Positions 25,829-34,393 of a stretch of 64,000 bases of DNA are shown in pieces. Source of the DNA: Spirochaetales bacterium (lineage in GTDB: Bacteria; Spirochaetota; Spirochaetia; SZUA-6); NCBI GenBank assembly GCA_027021365.1, contig JALUUM010000007.1, positions 62,001 through 126,000 on the forward strand, given 5' to 3'. Position 1 is the stretch's first letter. Each line of letters begins with the position of its first letter. The notes under the pieces are model-generated. The model saw only the letters and a program-made list of their open reading frames with translations. It made no database searches and had not been told where the DNA came from. The position numbers were made by a program, and so were the translations under genes.

Positions 25829-25918
25829 TTAAACGTAGTCTCCCTCAACCCAGAGACAGCACCACTCCAGGATGTCGATGGGATTCTCTTCTCCCCTGTC
25901 GATGATCTCCAAGATCAT
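25829..25918 (-). CDS. Candidate precursor peptide of the radical SAM system (29 aa)
   Basis: ATG at 25918 opens a 29-codon ORF, with AAGGAGGTGA centred about 10 nt upstream. The peptide begins MILEIIDRGEENPIDIL (acidic, leader-like) and ends EWCCLWVEGDYV, a core rich in Cys, Trp, Asp and Tyr that are typical radical SAM targets. Codon choice matches neighbouring genes (AGG, ATC, GAG, CTC). It lies 30 bp after the binding-protein gene and 93 bp before the maturase on the same strand, the usual place for a RiPP precursor. An overlapping ORF from an ATG at 25925 is out of frame, too close to the ribosome site, and encodes a basic Arg/His-rich peptide, so I prefer this frame. Function is inferred from context. 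Confidence 0.62.
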   Translation of the reverse strand: MILEIIDRGEENPIDILEWCCLWVEGDYV

Positions 25919-25947
25919 AACTCATTCACCTCCTTGAACTTGAAAGT

Positions 25948-27516
25948 TTATTTTTTTTCATACCACCCTGAAATCGAGTGGTAGATAACCTGCGGCTCCG
26001 GTTTTACACCCCCAATTCTCGAGGATACCGCGAGAAACTTTCTCCTGTAGAAGAGGAATGCAGCAGGGGCATCCTCCGATATGATCCTGTGAATCCTCTT
26101 GTATATGAACTCCTTCTCACTCAGATCCCTCGTTTCCCACGCCTCCTCTATAAGGGAGTCGACATTCCTGTTTTTATACCTTGCAATGTTGGACTTTCCT
26201 ATGTTTGCCGAATGCCAGAAGAGGTATGTGTTCTTGTCGGGGTATGCCCCCGTGTTGAACTGGAGGAGGACCGACTGGAACCTTCCCGGAAAGAGCATCT
26301 TGCCAAAAAGGGTTCTCCTCTCGATTACCCTGATATCCACCCGTATCCCTGCCTTTAAAAGCTGCCACTTTATCCTCTTTGCAAGCCTCTCCTTTATTTC
26401 GTCTCCCCTGTCGAGAAGGATTTCCAGCCTTAGTTCCCTTCCATCCTTCTCCACTATCATGTCACCGTCTGTATCCCTGTAACCCTCCCTGCGGAGGAGG
26501 CGGGAAGCCCTCTCCGGGTCGTAGCCCTGGTAGTCCACGTTCTCGTTGTAAGCCCAGGATCCGGGAAGAAAGGGTCCCGTTGTCACTACACCGTTTCCCT
26601 CCAGCACGGTTGATATTAAATCATCCCTGTCTATTGCAAGGCTTATAGCTCTCCTCAAGGTGGGATTTGAAAAAAGTGGATCTCTCGTATTGAATAGAAG
26701 CGTATAATAGAAATTGCTTAGGTAATCGTAAACCCTGAACCTCTCGTCCTTCCTTACCACCCTGTAATCCTCGTAGTTGAGGTCGGTTACGAGGTCTATC
26801 TTACCCTTCAAGAGGGAGACCCAGGCGGCAAGCCTCGTGGGAAAGAACCTCACCTGTATCGAATCGAGGTAGGGCCTTCCCTTAAAGTAGTCCGGGTTTG
26901 CCTTTAGGAGGATACCCCTCTTGTCCCACCTGGACATGACAAAGGGCCCAGTTCCCACGGGATTTCTCCCGAATGAGGGGTCCTTCATCTCCTTTCCCTC
27001 CAGCAGGTGCCTGGGAACTATCTCCTTCATCATCAGATATATCACTGGCGAGTATGGCCGTTTCAGGTGAAGCCGGAACAGATACCTCTCCGGTGCATCG
27101 AAACTTCTTACTATGTCAAAGAGAGAGGAAAAGGGTGTATTCCTTGAAACCTCCTTTATTCTTTCGAAGGTAAAGAGCACGTCATCCGAGGTAAGCTCGC
27201 TTCCGTCGTGAAACCTCACCCCCTTCTTCAGCTTGAAGCTCCAGGTAAGCCCGTCGTCCGATACATTCCATGAATCGGCCAGTTCACCCACAACCTCTCC
27301 CCTCCCGTTCAGCCTTACGAGGCTGTTAAATAGCAGTGCACCGAGGTGGGTTGAAACCGAATCCCTGGCAATTACAGGATTCAGGCTTGCGGGTTCCGTT
27401 ATCGAGGCAAGCCTTAAGGTACCGCCGTACCTCTTTTCTTCCCCGAAAGCTGTCCTGTGAAAGAGGAGTAGGGTTAAGAGAAGGATAATGAGTATTCCGG
27501 ATGACTTTTTATTCAT
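25948..27516 (-). CDS. Family-5 extracellular substrate-binding protein (peptide/nickel type)
   Basis: A 522-residue secreted solute receptor. The signal peptide is residues 1-25 (MNKKSSG then a long Leu/Ile core, cleaved near AFG). Family-5 signatures are GGTLRLASITEPASLNPV, LADSWNVSDDGLTWSFKLKKG followed by VRFHDGSELTSDDVLFTFER, and NPVGTGPFVM. These proteins bind oligopeptides, nickel chelates or similar ligands. No matching OppBCDF permease genes are in the window, so it is an orphan receptor. It is the first gene before the peptide, maturase and kinase, suggesting that it captures the modified peptide (or a related peptide) for uptake or presents it to the sensor kinase; that link is inference. 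Confidence 0.88.
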   Translation of the reverse strand: MNKKSSGILIILLLTLLLFHRTAFGEEKRYGGTLRLASITEPASLNPVIARDSVSTHLGALLFNSLVRLNGRGEVVGELADSWNVSDDGLTWSFKLKKGVRFHDGSELTSDDVLFTFERIKEVSRNTPFSSLFDIVRSFDAPERYLFRLHLKRPYSPVIYLMMKEIVPRHLLEGKEMKDPSFGRNPVGTGPFVMSRWDKRGILLKANPDYFKGRPYLDSIQVRFFPTRLAAWVSLLKGKIDLVTDLNYEDYRVVRKDERFRVYDYLSNFYYTLLFNTRDPLFSNPTLRRAISLAIDRDDLISTVLEGNGVVTTGPFLPGSWAYNENVDYQGYDPERASRLLRREGYRDTDGDMIVEKDGRELRLEILLDRGDEIKERLAKRIKWQLLKAGIRVDIRVIERRTLFGKMLFPGRFQSVLLQFNTGAYPDKNTYLFWHSANIGKSNIARYKNRNVDSLIEEAWETRDLSEKEFIYKRIHRIISEDAPAAFLFYRRKFLAVSSRIGGVKPEPQVIYHSISGWYEKK

Positions 27517-27571
27517 AATTCATGGCATACATGGATCACATTTATCAAATATATTTATTATATCTAATTTA

Positions 27572-27600
27572 TTTATACTTATAAATATAATTTTTTTCAA
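27572..27600 (-). promoter_or_regulatory. Promoter for the binding-protein/peptide/maturase operon
   Basis: TTGAAA (27600-27595), a 17-nt spacer and TATAAA (27577-27572) on the minus strand, about 55 nt before the binding-protein ATG. A second TATAAT occurs at 27562-27557. Confidence 0.55.
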
Positions 27601-27744
27601 GTCATTGTAAAAAAAATTTTCAAAAAAAAGCACGGACGAACCTGCTTTTCGCCATCTTATATTTTCCATTTCACATTCGCCATTTCTCATTTGGTACATT
27701 GATCTGCCTGCTCGTTCTTCCGGATCGAATGAACGCAATTTTCA

Positions 27745-27773
27745 TTGACAGGAGATGAATAAAGGCGTATCTT
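27745..27773 (+). promoter_or_regulatory. Promoter for the DEAD-box helicase gene
   Basis: TTGACA (27745-27750), a 17-nt spacer and TATCTT (27768-27773). The transcript would carry a leader of about 120 nt. Confidence 0.55.
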
Positions 27774-27788
27774 AGGCATACCTTACGA

Positions 27789-27846
27789 GTTCGACCGGTT
27801 ACGGATAAGTACGGATAATTTTACAGGTTTAGGAAGAGTGTCGAAC
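27789..27846 (+). other. Structured 5' leader with inverted repeat and TACGGATAA doublet
   Basis: GTTCGAC (27789-27795) and GTCGAAC (27840-27846) can close a stem around a loop containing TACGGATAA twice. DEAD-box genes of the csdA/deaD type often have long regulated leaders, so this may be a temperature- or autoregulation element. Confidence 0.4.
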
Positions 27847-27903
27847 CTGCACGTGACATACCCTTCTTACTGAAAAATAAGAAAACTAAAAAAGGAAAGA
27901 AAA

Positions 27904-29598
27904 TTGAAATTCAACGATTTTAGACTGGGCAGCCAGCTTTTACGCGCGGTGGATGAACTGAAATTCGAAATACCTACCCCGATACAGGAGAAGGTTATCT
28001 ACAGTATGCTCAACGAGGAAAAGGATATCATCGGCCTTGCACAGACAGGAACGGGAAAGACGGCGGCTTTCGGTCTTCCGCTAATAGAAAAAACGGACGG
28101 GAGGAAGGGCAATATACAGTCACTGATCCTCTGCCCCACACGGGAACTCTGCCTGCAGATCACAGGTGACATGAAAGAGTATGCCCGTTACCTAAAGGAG
28201 ATACGGATTACACCAGTGTATGGGGGAGCCGGAATCGTGGAGCAGATAAAAGCTTTAAGGAAGGGTTCCCAGATAGTCGTTGCAACCCCGGGAAGGCTTC
28301 TGGACCTGATAAAGCGCGGTGCTGCCGATGTGAGCATGATAGACTACCTCGTTCTGGACGAAGCGGACCTTATGCTTAACATGGGATTCAAGGAAGAACT
28401 GGATGCCATTCTTCATTCTCTTCCGCCCGGCAGGCGGACTCTCCTTCTCTCTGCAACGATGCCCTTGGAAGTGGAAAAGATTGCAATGAAACACATGAGG
28501 GAGCCGGTGATACACGTTGCCGGGGAGAGAAACAGAGGTATCGATACCGTGGAACACGGTTATTACATGGTACACTCACGGGACAAGTACCTGGCATTGA
28601 AACGCATCGTGGATTTCAATCCTGACATCTACGGGATAGTCTTCTGCAGGACAAGGCGCTCTACGCAGGAGATAGCGGAGAGGATGATAAAGGACGGCTA
28701 CAATGCAGAGTCCCTCCACGGCGACATGAGCCAGGCACAACGGGAACATGTAATGATGAAATTCAGGGATCACGACCTTCAGCTACTCGTGGCTACTGAT
28801 ATAGCAGCCAGGGGACTGGACGTTTCCGACCTCACCCACATTATCCATTACGACCTTCCCGACGAAACAGAGGCTTACACTCACAGAAGCGGAAGAACGG
28901 GGAGAGCGGGAAAGAGGGGCATTTCCCTCTCCATAATAAATCTCCACGAGAAATCAAAGATAAGGCGAATCGAAAAATCAATCGGACGTAAAATAGAAGA
29001 GAAAACGGTGCCCTCTGGAAGGGAGATATGTGAAAAACAACTTATCGATTTCATGAACAAGGTGAAATCGGTGGATGTGGACTCGGAGAGTATAGAGAGC
29101 TTTATGCCGGTAATAGAAGAAAAGTTTGCCTCTCTCTCGAGGGAAGAGATACTGAAACGTTTCGTCTCCCTGGAGTTCAACCGATTCTTAAGCTACTACA
29201 AGAACACCCGTGACCTTTCGCCTGTGGTAAGGGGCTTTCCGGAAAGAGAAGGCTACAGGCGGGAAAACCGAAAGAGGGACCGGGAGAGGAGAAGATACGG
29301 AAAGGACTCCGGGAAAAAAACAAAGAGATCCAACACGGGATTTTCATACCTACAGGTTAACATGGGCAAACACGACAGTATGCTGCCGCCCCAGTTGATA
29401 GGGCTCGTAAACGAAAGCACCCGGAATCGCAACATCAGGCTGGGTAAAATAGATATTCGCGCGGACGAGGTGAGGTTCCAGGTCGAAAACGACCACATCA
29501 ACGAGGTACTGGGGGCACTGGACGGCTACTTCTACAGGGGCAAGAAACTCCGTGTAAAGAGGATAAAGAAACACAAGACCAAAATCACATCCGGATGA
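27904..29598 (+). CDS. DEAD-box ATP-dependent RNA helicase with DbpA-type RNA-binding domain
   Basis: Unwinds RNA during ribosome assembly or cold adaptation. 564 residues from a TTG start (AAAGGA 6-10 nt upstream). Helicase motifs in order: Q motif PTPIQEKVIY, I AQTGTGKT, Ia PTRELCLQ, Ib TPGRLLD, II VLDEADLML, III LLSATMP, V ATDIAARGLDV, VI HRSGRTGRAG. A basic linker (about 435-475) leads to a C-terminal DbpA RNA-binding domain (about 480-555; IGLVNESTRNRNIRLGKIDI, DGYFYRGKKLRVKRI). DeaD, CsdA and DbpA are all possible names; the domain alone does not decide. Confidence 0.93.
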   Translation: MKFNDFRLGSQLLRAVDELKFEIPTPIQEKVIYSMLNEEKDIIGLAQTGTGKTAAFGLPLIEKTDGRKGNIQSLILCPTRELCLQITGDMKEYARYLKEIRITPVYGGAGIVEQIKALRKGSQIVVATPGRLLDLIKRGAADVSMIDYLVLDEADLMLNMGFKEELDAILHSLPPGRRTLLLSATMPLEVEKIAMKHMREPVIHVAGERNRGIDTVEHGYYMVHSRDKYLALKRIVDFNPDIYGIVFCRTRRSTQEIAERMIKDGYNAESLHGDMSQAQREHVMMKFRDHDLQLLVATDIAARGLDVSDLTHIIHYDLPDETEAYTHRSGRTGRAGKRGISLSIINLHEKSKIRRIEKSIGRKIEEKTVPSGREICEKQLIDFMNKVKSVDVDSESIESFMPVIEEKFASLSREEILKRFVSLEFNRFLSYYKNTRDLSPVVRGFPEREGYRRENRKRDRERRRYGKDSGKKTKRSNTGFSYLQVNMGKHDSMLPPQLIGLVNESTRNRNIRLGKIDIRADEVRFQVENDHINEVLGALDGYFYRGKKLRVKRIKKHKTKITSG

Positions 29599-29808
29599 AA
29601 TCAAACTGAATATTCCATTCAAAGATTCATAGCGCCATCCTCCCCCATATTGATGCTTTCCGTCGCTGCCACCCCGTAAAAACCCCGAAATTTCCCTTTT
29701 CAGTTCAAATGGCCTCATTTTCTTCCGATCATGCAGTGCAAGGGCTTGAAACAGCTTCGGTTTGCCATGCATCCTTGCCCTGTAAATTCACGGGGAGGAG
29801 GCTTCGGT

Positions 29809-30531
29809 ATGTATACGATAGACAATGAAGAGATAAAGTATCTCGTAGAGAACCTTACCTTCAAAGAAAAGGTTGACAGGTCACTGGAACTGTTAGGGGA
29901 GGCCTATGACAAATACGGCGACAACCTCGTTGTTGCAAACAGTCTGGGGAAGGATTCCAGTGTAGTCTGGCATCTTGCAAAGAGGGTAAATCCAAACATA
30001 AGGGGTTTCATCGTAACGACACGCTTTAAACCGAAGGAAACGGTGCGTTTTATGAACCGAATGACGAAAGATTATCCCGAACTGAGAGTATTCAAGAACG
30101 ACGTTGAAATAGAAGAGAAACTCTACGAGAGAGACCCCGACAGATGCTGCTACCTCCTTAAGGTTGAGCCGACAAGACGGGCAATAGAGGAGATGAATGT
30201 AAAATGCTGGGTCACGGGCTTAAGGTGTACCGAGGGAAGAACCAGAACGGATTTCAGGGAAGTGGAGGAACGTGACAGGGGTCTTATCAAGCTGAATCCT
30301 ATCCTTCTCTGGTACGAGAGGGAAATCTGGCAGTACCTTGCCTTGAACGGTGTACCTGTGAACCCTCTTTACAACCTCGGTTACAGGTCACTGGGGTGCG
30401 AACCCTGTACCAGGATATCCACCGGCAAGGACGAGAGGGCCGGAAGGTGGGTCGGCACCGGCAAGGAGGGCGGTGAATGCGGAATCCACACTCAGCCGCT
30501 CAAGGTAACATCGGTGAAAATATCCTACTGA
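29809..30531 (+). CDS. cysH: [4Fe-4S] adenylylsulfate (APS) reductase, CysH family
   Basis: Reduces APS (or PAPS) to sulfite in assimilatory sulfate reduction. 240 residues from the ATG at 29809, which has GGGAGGAGG 8 nt upstream; an in-frame ATG at 29731 lacks family sequence. The PP-loop is ANSLGKDSSVVWHL (residues 43-56). Cys113-Cys114 and Cys197-x2-Cys200 provide the four iron-sulfur ligands of the APS-reductase subgroup, and Cys224 in GGECGIH is the catalytic cysteine. The arginine-rich TGLRCTEGRTRTDFREVE region is typical. No ATP sulfurylase or sulfite reductase is nearby, so it stands alone here. Confidence 0.87.
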   Translation: MYTIDNEEIKYLVENLTFKEKVDRSLELLGEAYDKYGDNLVVANSLGKDSSVVWHLAKRVNPNIRGFIVTTRFKPKETVRFMNRMTKDYPELRVFKNDVEIEEKLYERDPDRCCYLLKVEPTRRAIEEMNVKCWVTGLRCTEGRTRTDFREVEERDRGLIKLNPILLWYEREIWQYLALNGVPVNPLYNLGYRSLGCEPCTRISTGKDERAGRWVGTGKEGGECGIHTQPLKVTSVKISY

Positions 30532-30570
30532 ATTTGACCAAAACAGGGCACTGGCGGCTGCCAGGGAAAC

Positions 30571-31386
30571 TCAGGCCTTTACGGCCCCGGAGGTCATCCC
30601 GCTGACGAGCTGCTTCTGAACGAAGAAGAAGAGAACGATTACGGGAATTGCACTCACCACACCGCCTGCCGTAAGTAGGCCCCAAGCTATCTCATACTCT
30701 CCTATGAGGTTCTGGAGGGCAACGGGAATCGTCTTTACCGTCCTTCCGGTAAGTATTGCGGCATAGAGGAACTCGTTCCATGCCGTTATGAAGATATATA
30801 TGCCTGTTGCCGCAATTCCCGGCATTGCAATTGGTATTGTAACCCTTACCATTGCTCCGAACATCGTACAACCGTCAACCAGTGCCGATTCATCCAGCTC
30901 CCGCGGTATGGCATTGAAAAAGCTCGTCATCATCCATGTTGAAAAGGGAATGGTGAAGGTGGAATACGCAATTATCAGGGCGAAGTAAGTATCCAGGAGG
31001 TGGAGAACCCTCATTATGACGAACAGTGGAATGAGCAACAGTACGATAGGAAACATGTTTATTATTAGAAACTGGATAAGGAGGTAATTTCTTCCGCGGA
31101 ACCTGAAACGGGAAAAGCTGTAACTGGCAGACACGCTTATTCCAAGTCCTATAAGCATGGTGGACGCGGCAACTATCAAGCTGTCTCTTATGTTCGATGC
31201 AAAGTTTATCTTGCTGAATATCTCTACGTAATTTTCAGTGGTGGGATGCCGGGGGAAATACCTCACCTCCTTGTCCAGGTCCTTTTCCGGGGTTATGGAG
31301 GATATGAACATCCAGATATAGGGGGCAATGGCAAAGAGGACGATCAGGAGAACGGGGATATGAAGAGTGAATAGTCTCCTTTTCAA
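30571..31386 (-). CDS. Carbohydrate ABC transporter permease (MalG type)
   Basis: Inner-membrane permease, 271 residues with six helices. The EAA loop that docks the ATPase reads ESALVDGCTMFGAMVRVTIP. I place the start at the TTG 31386, which overlaps the upstream permease stop by 4 bp and has GGGAGGAG just before it; the longer frame upstream is out-of-frame reading of the partner gene. Last gene of a GntR-SBP-MalF-MalG set without an ATPase, which must be supplied from elsewhere (MsmX/MsiK style). Confidence 0.88.
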   Translation of the reverse strand: MKRRLFTLHIPVLLIVLFAIAPYIWMFISSITPEKDLDKEVRYFPRHPTTENYVEIFSKINFASNIRDSLIVAASTMLIGLGISVSASYSFSRFRFRGRNYLLIQFLIINMFPIVLLLIPLFVIMRVLHLLDTYFALIIAYSTFTIPFSTWMMTSFFNAIPRELDESALVDGCTMFGAMVRVTIPIAMPGIAATGIYIFITAWNEFLYAAILTGRTVKTIPVALQNLIGEYEIAWGLLTAGGVVSAIPVIVLFFFVQKQLVSGMTSGAVKA

Positions 31387-32270
31387 AACTCCTCCCGAGA
31401 ATGAAGAACCTTCACAACATAGAAGGCCACAAAGATTACCAGCAAAATAGTAAGCAGAATTGCCAGGGTCGATGCGTAGCCGAAATCGAGAGCCTTGTAG
31501 GCCCTTATGAACGAATAAACCGGAAGGGTATGCGTGGCATAGCCGGGACCTCCGCCCGTCATCACATAAATCACGTCCACCGAGTTGGCAACCCATATTA
31601 TCCGCAGGAGAATCGATGTAAACAGGATTGGTACCAGCATCGGAAGGGTTATCCGTGTAAACTTCTGAAGGGATGTGGCACCGTCCACTTCGGCTGCCTC
31701 GTAGAGAGTCCTGGGTATGGCCTGAAGCCCGGCAAGAATCATTATGGCAAAGAATGGGAAACCCTGCCACATCAACGCAACCATTATCGCCGGAAGGGCT
31801 GTTGAGGTGTTTGCAAGCCAGGGGAAGTATTCCTTTAGGATTCCCATTCTGACGAGCAGATCATTTATCACACCGCTGTTACCGTCGTACATCCATCTCC
31901 ACATGAGGGCGGTTATCACACTGGGTGTGACCCATGGAATCAGGATCAGTGATCTCGCAATACCCCTCCACCAGAATTGCTGGTTCAAAAGCAGTGCTGT
32001 TATGAATCCGAGGATGAGCTGAAGAAAAACGGTACCGATGATCCATATAAGGGTGTTCTTGATAGAAATCCAGAAGACAGGGTCCCGGAAAGCCTTCATA
32101 TAGTTGCTGAAACCGACAAACTTGTTGTCTTTCGGTTTCCAGATTACGTAGTTGAACAGGCTCATTACCGAGGTCTGGATAATGGGAATAAAGATTATCA
32201 CGACAGTTACCACGATTGCAGGGGAAATAAGTGCATATGGGAATAATCGGTTCGTCTTCAGCTCACTCAT
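31383..32270 (-). CDS. Carbohydrate ABC transporter permease (MalF type)
   Basis: Inner-membrane permease, 295 residues with six helices, starting MSELKTNRLFPYALISPAIV. The EAA loop is EAAEVDGATSLQKFTRITLP, and VYVMTGGGPGYATHTLPVY is the usual family signature. It pairs with the 30571-31386 MalG-type subunit. It follows the binding-protein gene after a hairpin-containing gap of 87 bp. The sugar imported is unknown; the neighbouring transketolase operon suggests a pentose or related sugar. Confidence 0.9.
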   Translation of the reverse strand: MSELKTNRLFPYALISPAIVVTVVIIFIPIIQTSVMSLFNYVIWKPKDNKFVGFSNYMKAFRDPVFWISIKNTLIWIIGTVFLQLILGFITALLLNQQFWWRGIARSLILIPWVTPSVITALMWRWMYDGNSGVINDLLVRMGILKEYFPWLANTSTALPAIMVALMWQGFPFFAIMILAGLQAIPRTLYEAAEVDGATSLQKFTRITLPMLVPILFTSILLRIIWVANSVDVIYVMTGGGPGYATHTLPVYSFIRAYKALDFGYASTLAILLTILLVIFVAFYVVKVLHSREEF

Positions 32271-32307
32271 CTTTTCAATATTATATACATATCCGGAATA
32301 TATAGAA

Positions 32308-32338
32308 TCGCCCCCGTGTGAATCTGCCGCGGGGGCGA
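32308..32338 (-). other. Strong hairpin between binding-protein and permease genes
   Basis: TCGCCCCCG (32308-32316) and CGGGGGCGA (32330-32338) form a 9-bp GC-rich stem with a 13-nt loop. No T run follows. Such stems commonly protect the upstream binding-protein mRNA or lower permease expression. Confidence 0.65.
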
Positions 32339-32357
32339 AACATTACAGATAGAATTT

Positions 32358-33596
32358 CTACTTCTTGGTAAAGAGTTCCTGTATCTTTTCCATCATCTCC
32401 TTGCTGCTTATCTCTCCGTTGAAGGCTCTCTGCATCAGCGTTGGCCAGAGAGATTCTACAAACTCGGCGGTAGCGGGCAGTGCCGGTAGAACTGCTGCAA
32501 AATCCGCTGAATCTGTCGTTGCCTTTAAGAACCTGTTTGACTGTGCCTCCGGTGTCATTGCGTTGCTCTTGTTAATTGAAACCTGTCCGCTTGCCTTCTG
32601 CCAGATTGCATTGTTCTCAGCGGTAGCAAGGAATGAAACCCACTTGAAGGCTGCATCCTTGTACTTGGATGCTGCAAAAACACCATTCTCTTCGTCACCA
32701 AAGGAGGTCCAGTAGCGCTCCGTTCCCTTTGGTACGGGAGCTGCCGATATCTTATCTCCGAGAGCCTCGACCATCCCCTTGGAGCTTCCGATATGATGAA
32801 TCGTCATGGCCGTTTTACCCGACTTCATGTTTGCAATGATCTCCTTGAATCCGTCATTCGGTGTGGTGGGAGGAGAGACCTTGTGAACCCTGTAGAGATC
32901 TATGAACCACTGATTGGCTGCTATGGCCTTGGGCGTGGTGAGCCCCGGGTTGCCCTTTTCATCGAAGAAGCGGGCTCCGCTTGAAAGCACAAAGGTACCC
33001 CAGAAGTCGTGTCCCCCTCTTGCCCCTCTGATACCGAAACCATAAACATCGATAGTTCCATCGCCATTCGTGTCCCTTGTAAGCTTTTTCGCCACCTGGA
33101 GGAATTCATCTCTCGTCTTTGCGGGCTTGAGACCAAGCTCATTAAACCAGTCAGCCCTGTAATACATGTAAAGAATTACCATCTGAAGTGGCATGAGATA
33201 CTGCTTGCCATCTGTGTACTTTGTTAGTTTCCATATCCTGTCGTAAATGTCATCCCTACCTGGCCAGTTCTTGATATAATCATCAAGAGGATACAGCGCC
33301 CCCATTTCAACGAGCTGTGGCTGCCACCATAGCTTTACCTGGGATACATCGGGCGGATTTCCCGCTGCAATCGCGGTTAGAAGTTTCTGATTGTACACGT
33401 TCCAGGCTATTCTTTCCGGTATTATCTGAATGTTTGGATTTTCTTTCTGGAACTTCGCAACCAAAGGATTAACGGCGCTTTCCGGATTATCGAAGTGATA
33501 CCAGAAATGAACCGTGGCCATCTCCGTCTCCTTCTGACCGGTTGCGAACATCAATACCGGAATCAGAAGAAACAGAACCAGTAAGATCTTTCTCAT
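32358..33596 (-). CDS. Sugar ABC transporter substrate-binding protein (family 1)
   Basis: Secreted receptor of the sugar importer, about 412 residues. The signal peptide (MRKILLVLFLLIPVLMFATG) is followed by QKETEMATVHFWYHFDNPES, the usual family-1 start; the FATGQKE junction resembles spirochaetal binding proteins. Motifs LLTAIAAGNPPDVSQVKLWW and NDGFKEIIANMKSGKTAM fit the MalE-like fold. The ATG at 33596 is chosen because GGAGG lies 8 nt upstream; the ATG at 33602 is too close to it. It follows the GntR gene by 21 bp and precedes two permeases. Confidence 0.9.
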   Translation of the reverse strand: MRKILLVLFLLIPVLMFATGQKETEMATVHFWYHFDNPESAVNPLVAKFQKENPNIQIIPERIAWNVYNQKLLTAIAAGNPPDVSQVKLWWQPQLVEMGALYPLDDYIKNWPGRDDIYDRIWKLTKYTDGKQYLMPLQMVILYMYYRADWFNELGLKPAKTRDEFLQVAKKLTRDTNGDGTIDVYGFGIRGARGGHDFWGTFVLSSGARFFDEKGNPGLTTPKAIAANQWFIDLYRVHKVSPPTTPNDGFKEIIANMKSGKTAMTIHHIGSSKGMVEALGDKISAAPVPKGTERYWTSFGDEENGVFAASKYKDAAFKWVSFLATAENNAIWQKASGQVSINKSNAMTPEAQSNRFLKATTDSADFAAVLPALPATAEFVESLWPTLMQRAFNGEISSKEMMEKIQELFTKK

Positions 33597-33617
33597 ATAC
33601 ATACCTCCTTATGAGAA

Positions 33618-34355
33618 TTATTTTTTAAGGCGTTCAAGACGCCTCTTGTGAGCCATCTCCATGTGATGCTGCATTGCTGCTGCTGCCTTATCAGGATCAC
33701 GTGAAATTATTCCTTCCAGTACTTCTTCATGCTCCTTCAAAGTATAGTTGTAACGTGTATCCGGCGGAGCATTCTTTGACATGAAAATGATATCGGGAGT
33801 TATCAGACCTATTAACGAACGGAGGACACTGTTTCTCGATACCGATGCTATCTTCAAATGAAATAGGTGATCAGCTTCCAGGCCAGTTGCTCCCTCTTCC
33901 ACACAGTTCCTGAAATCCTCATGCATCGCTTTCAATTCCCCTATCTCTTCATCAGTTGCCCTGGTCGCAGCCAGCCTGGCGGCATGAACCTCCAAGAGCG
34001 ACCTCACCTCCATAATCGACTCGAGGTCATGGGGCTCTATGTTCAACACATTCGTAATCAACCCCTCGAGGGTCTTTACACCGAGTGAAGAGACGAATGT
34101 CCCCTTCTGAGGATACGTCTTCAGGATTCCGTAGAATTCCAGTTTCTTAAGAGCCTCCCTTACGTAACCCCTTCCCACACCGAATTTTTCCGAAAGCACC
34201 CTTTCCGGGGGCAGCTTGTCACCGGGTTTAAGTTTTCCCGTGGATATCAACTTTTGAATCTGCTCGATAATCATCTCGGCGGGCTTCTTTACCTCTATGG
34301 ATTCAAAGAAATTTTCAGGAGTAGAATGCTTGTCATAAATTTTGCCTGGCATCAT
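33618..34355 (-). CDS. FadR-subfamily GntR transcription regulator
   Basis: A 245-residue repressor-type protein. Residues about 25-95 are the winged helix (GDKLPPERVLSEKFGVGRGY, VREALKKLEFYGILKTYPQKG). The rest is an all-helical FCD ligand domain with metal-site residues (EVRSLLEVHAARLAA, DHLFHLKIA, HEEVLEGIISRDPDKAAAAM followed by HHMEMA). It is the first gene of the sugar-importer operon and lies divergent to the transketolase genes with a TGGTTAACCA operator between, so it probably controls both directions in response to a sugar acid or similar metabolite. Confidence 0.9.
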   Translation of the reverse strand: MMPGKIYDKHSTPENFFESIEVKKPAEMIIEQIQKLISTGKLKPGDKLPPERVLSEKFGVGRGYVREALKKLEFYGILKTYPQKGTFVSSLGVKTLEGLITNVLNIEPHDLESIMEVRSLLEVHAARLAATRATDEEIGELKAMHEDFRNCVEEGATGLEADHLFHLKIASVSRNSVLRSLIGLITPDIIFMSKNAPPDTRYNYTLKEHEEVLEGIISRDPDKAAAAMQHHMEMAHKRRLERLKK

Positions 34356-34393
34356 CCCTTGGTTCTCTCTTCAAGCCCGAAATAACATTTATC

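Larger units (their letters stand above)
27517..27903. other. 387-bp divergent regulatory region
   Basis: No coding sequence I would support. The left part is very AT-rich with the minus-strand promoter; the right part holds the plus-strand promoter and a structured leader for the helicase gene. Confidence 0.6.

Noticed and set aside
25848..25925. Alternative peptide from the ATG at 25925 (basic, Arg/His-rich)
   Set aside because: It is only 3 nt from AGGAGG, out of frame with the Cys/Trp peptide, and lacks core-like residues; kept only as the alternative reading.
27520..27738. 72-codon minus-strand frame upstream of the binding-protein gene
   Set aside because: It crosses the AT-rich promoter of the same strand and has no family features.
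29599..29808. Riboswitch upstream of the APS reductase gene
   Set aside because: GCAAGG/CCTTGC could pair, but no conserved SAM or other riboswitch core sequence is visible.
31387..31770. N-terminal extension of the MalG-type permease
   Set aside because: It reads the MalF-type gene out of frame; a TTG with GGGAGGAG at 31386 is the better start.
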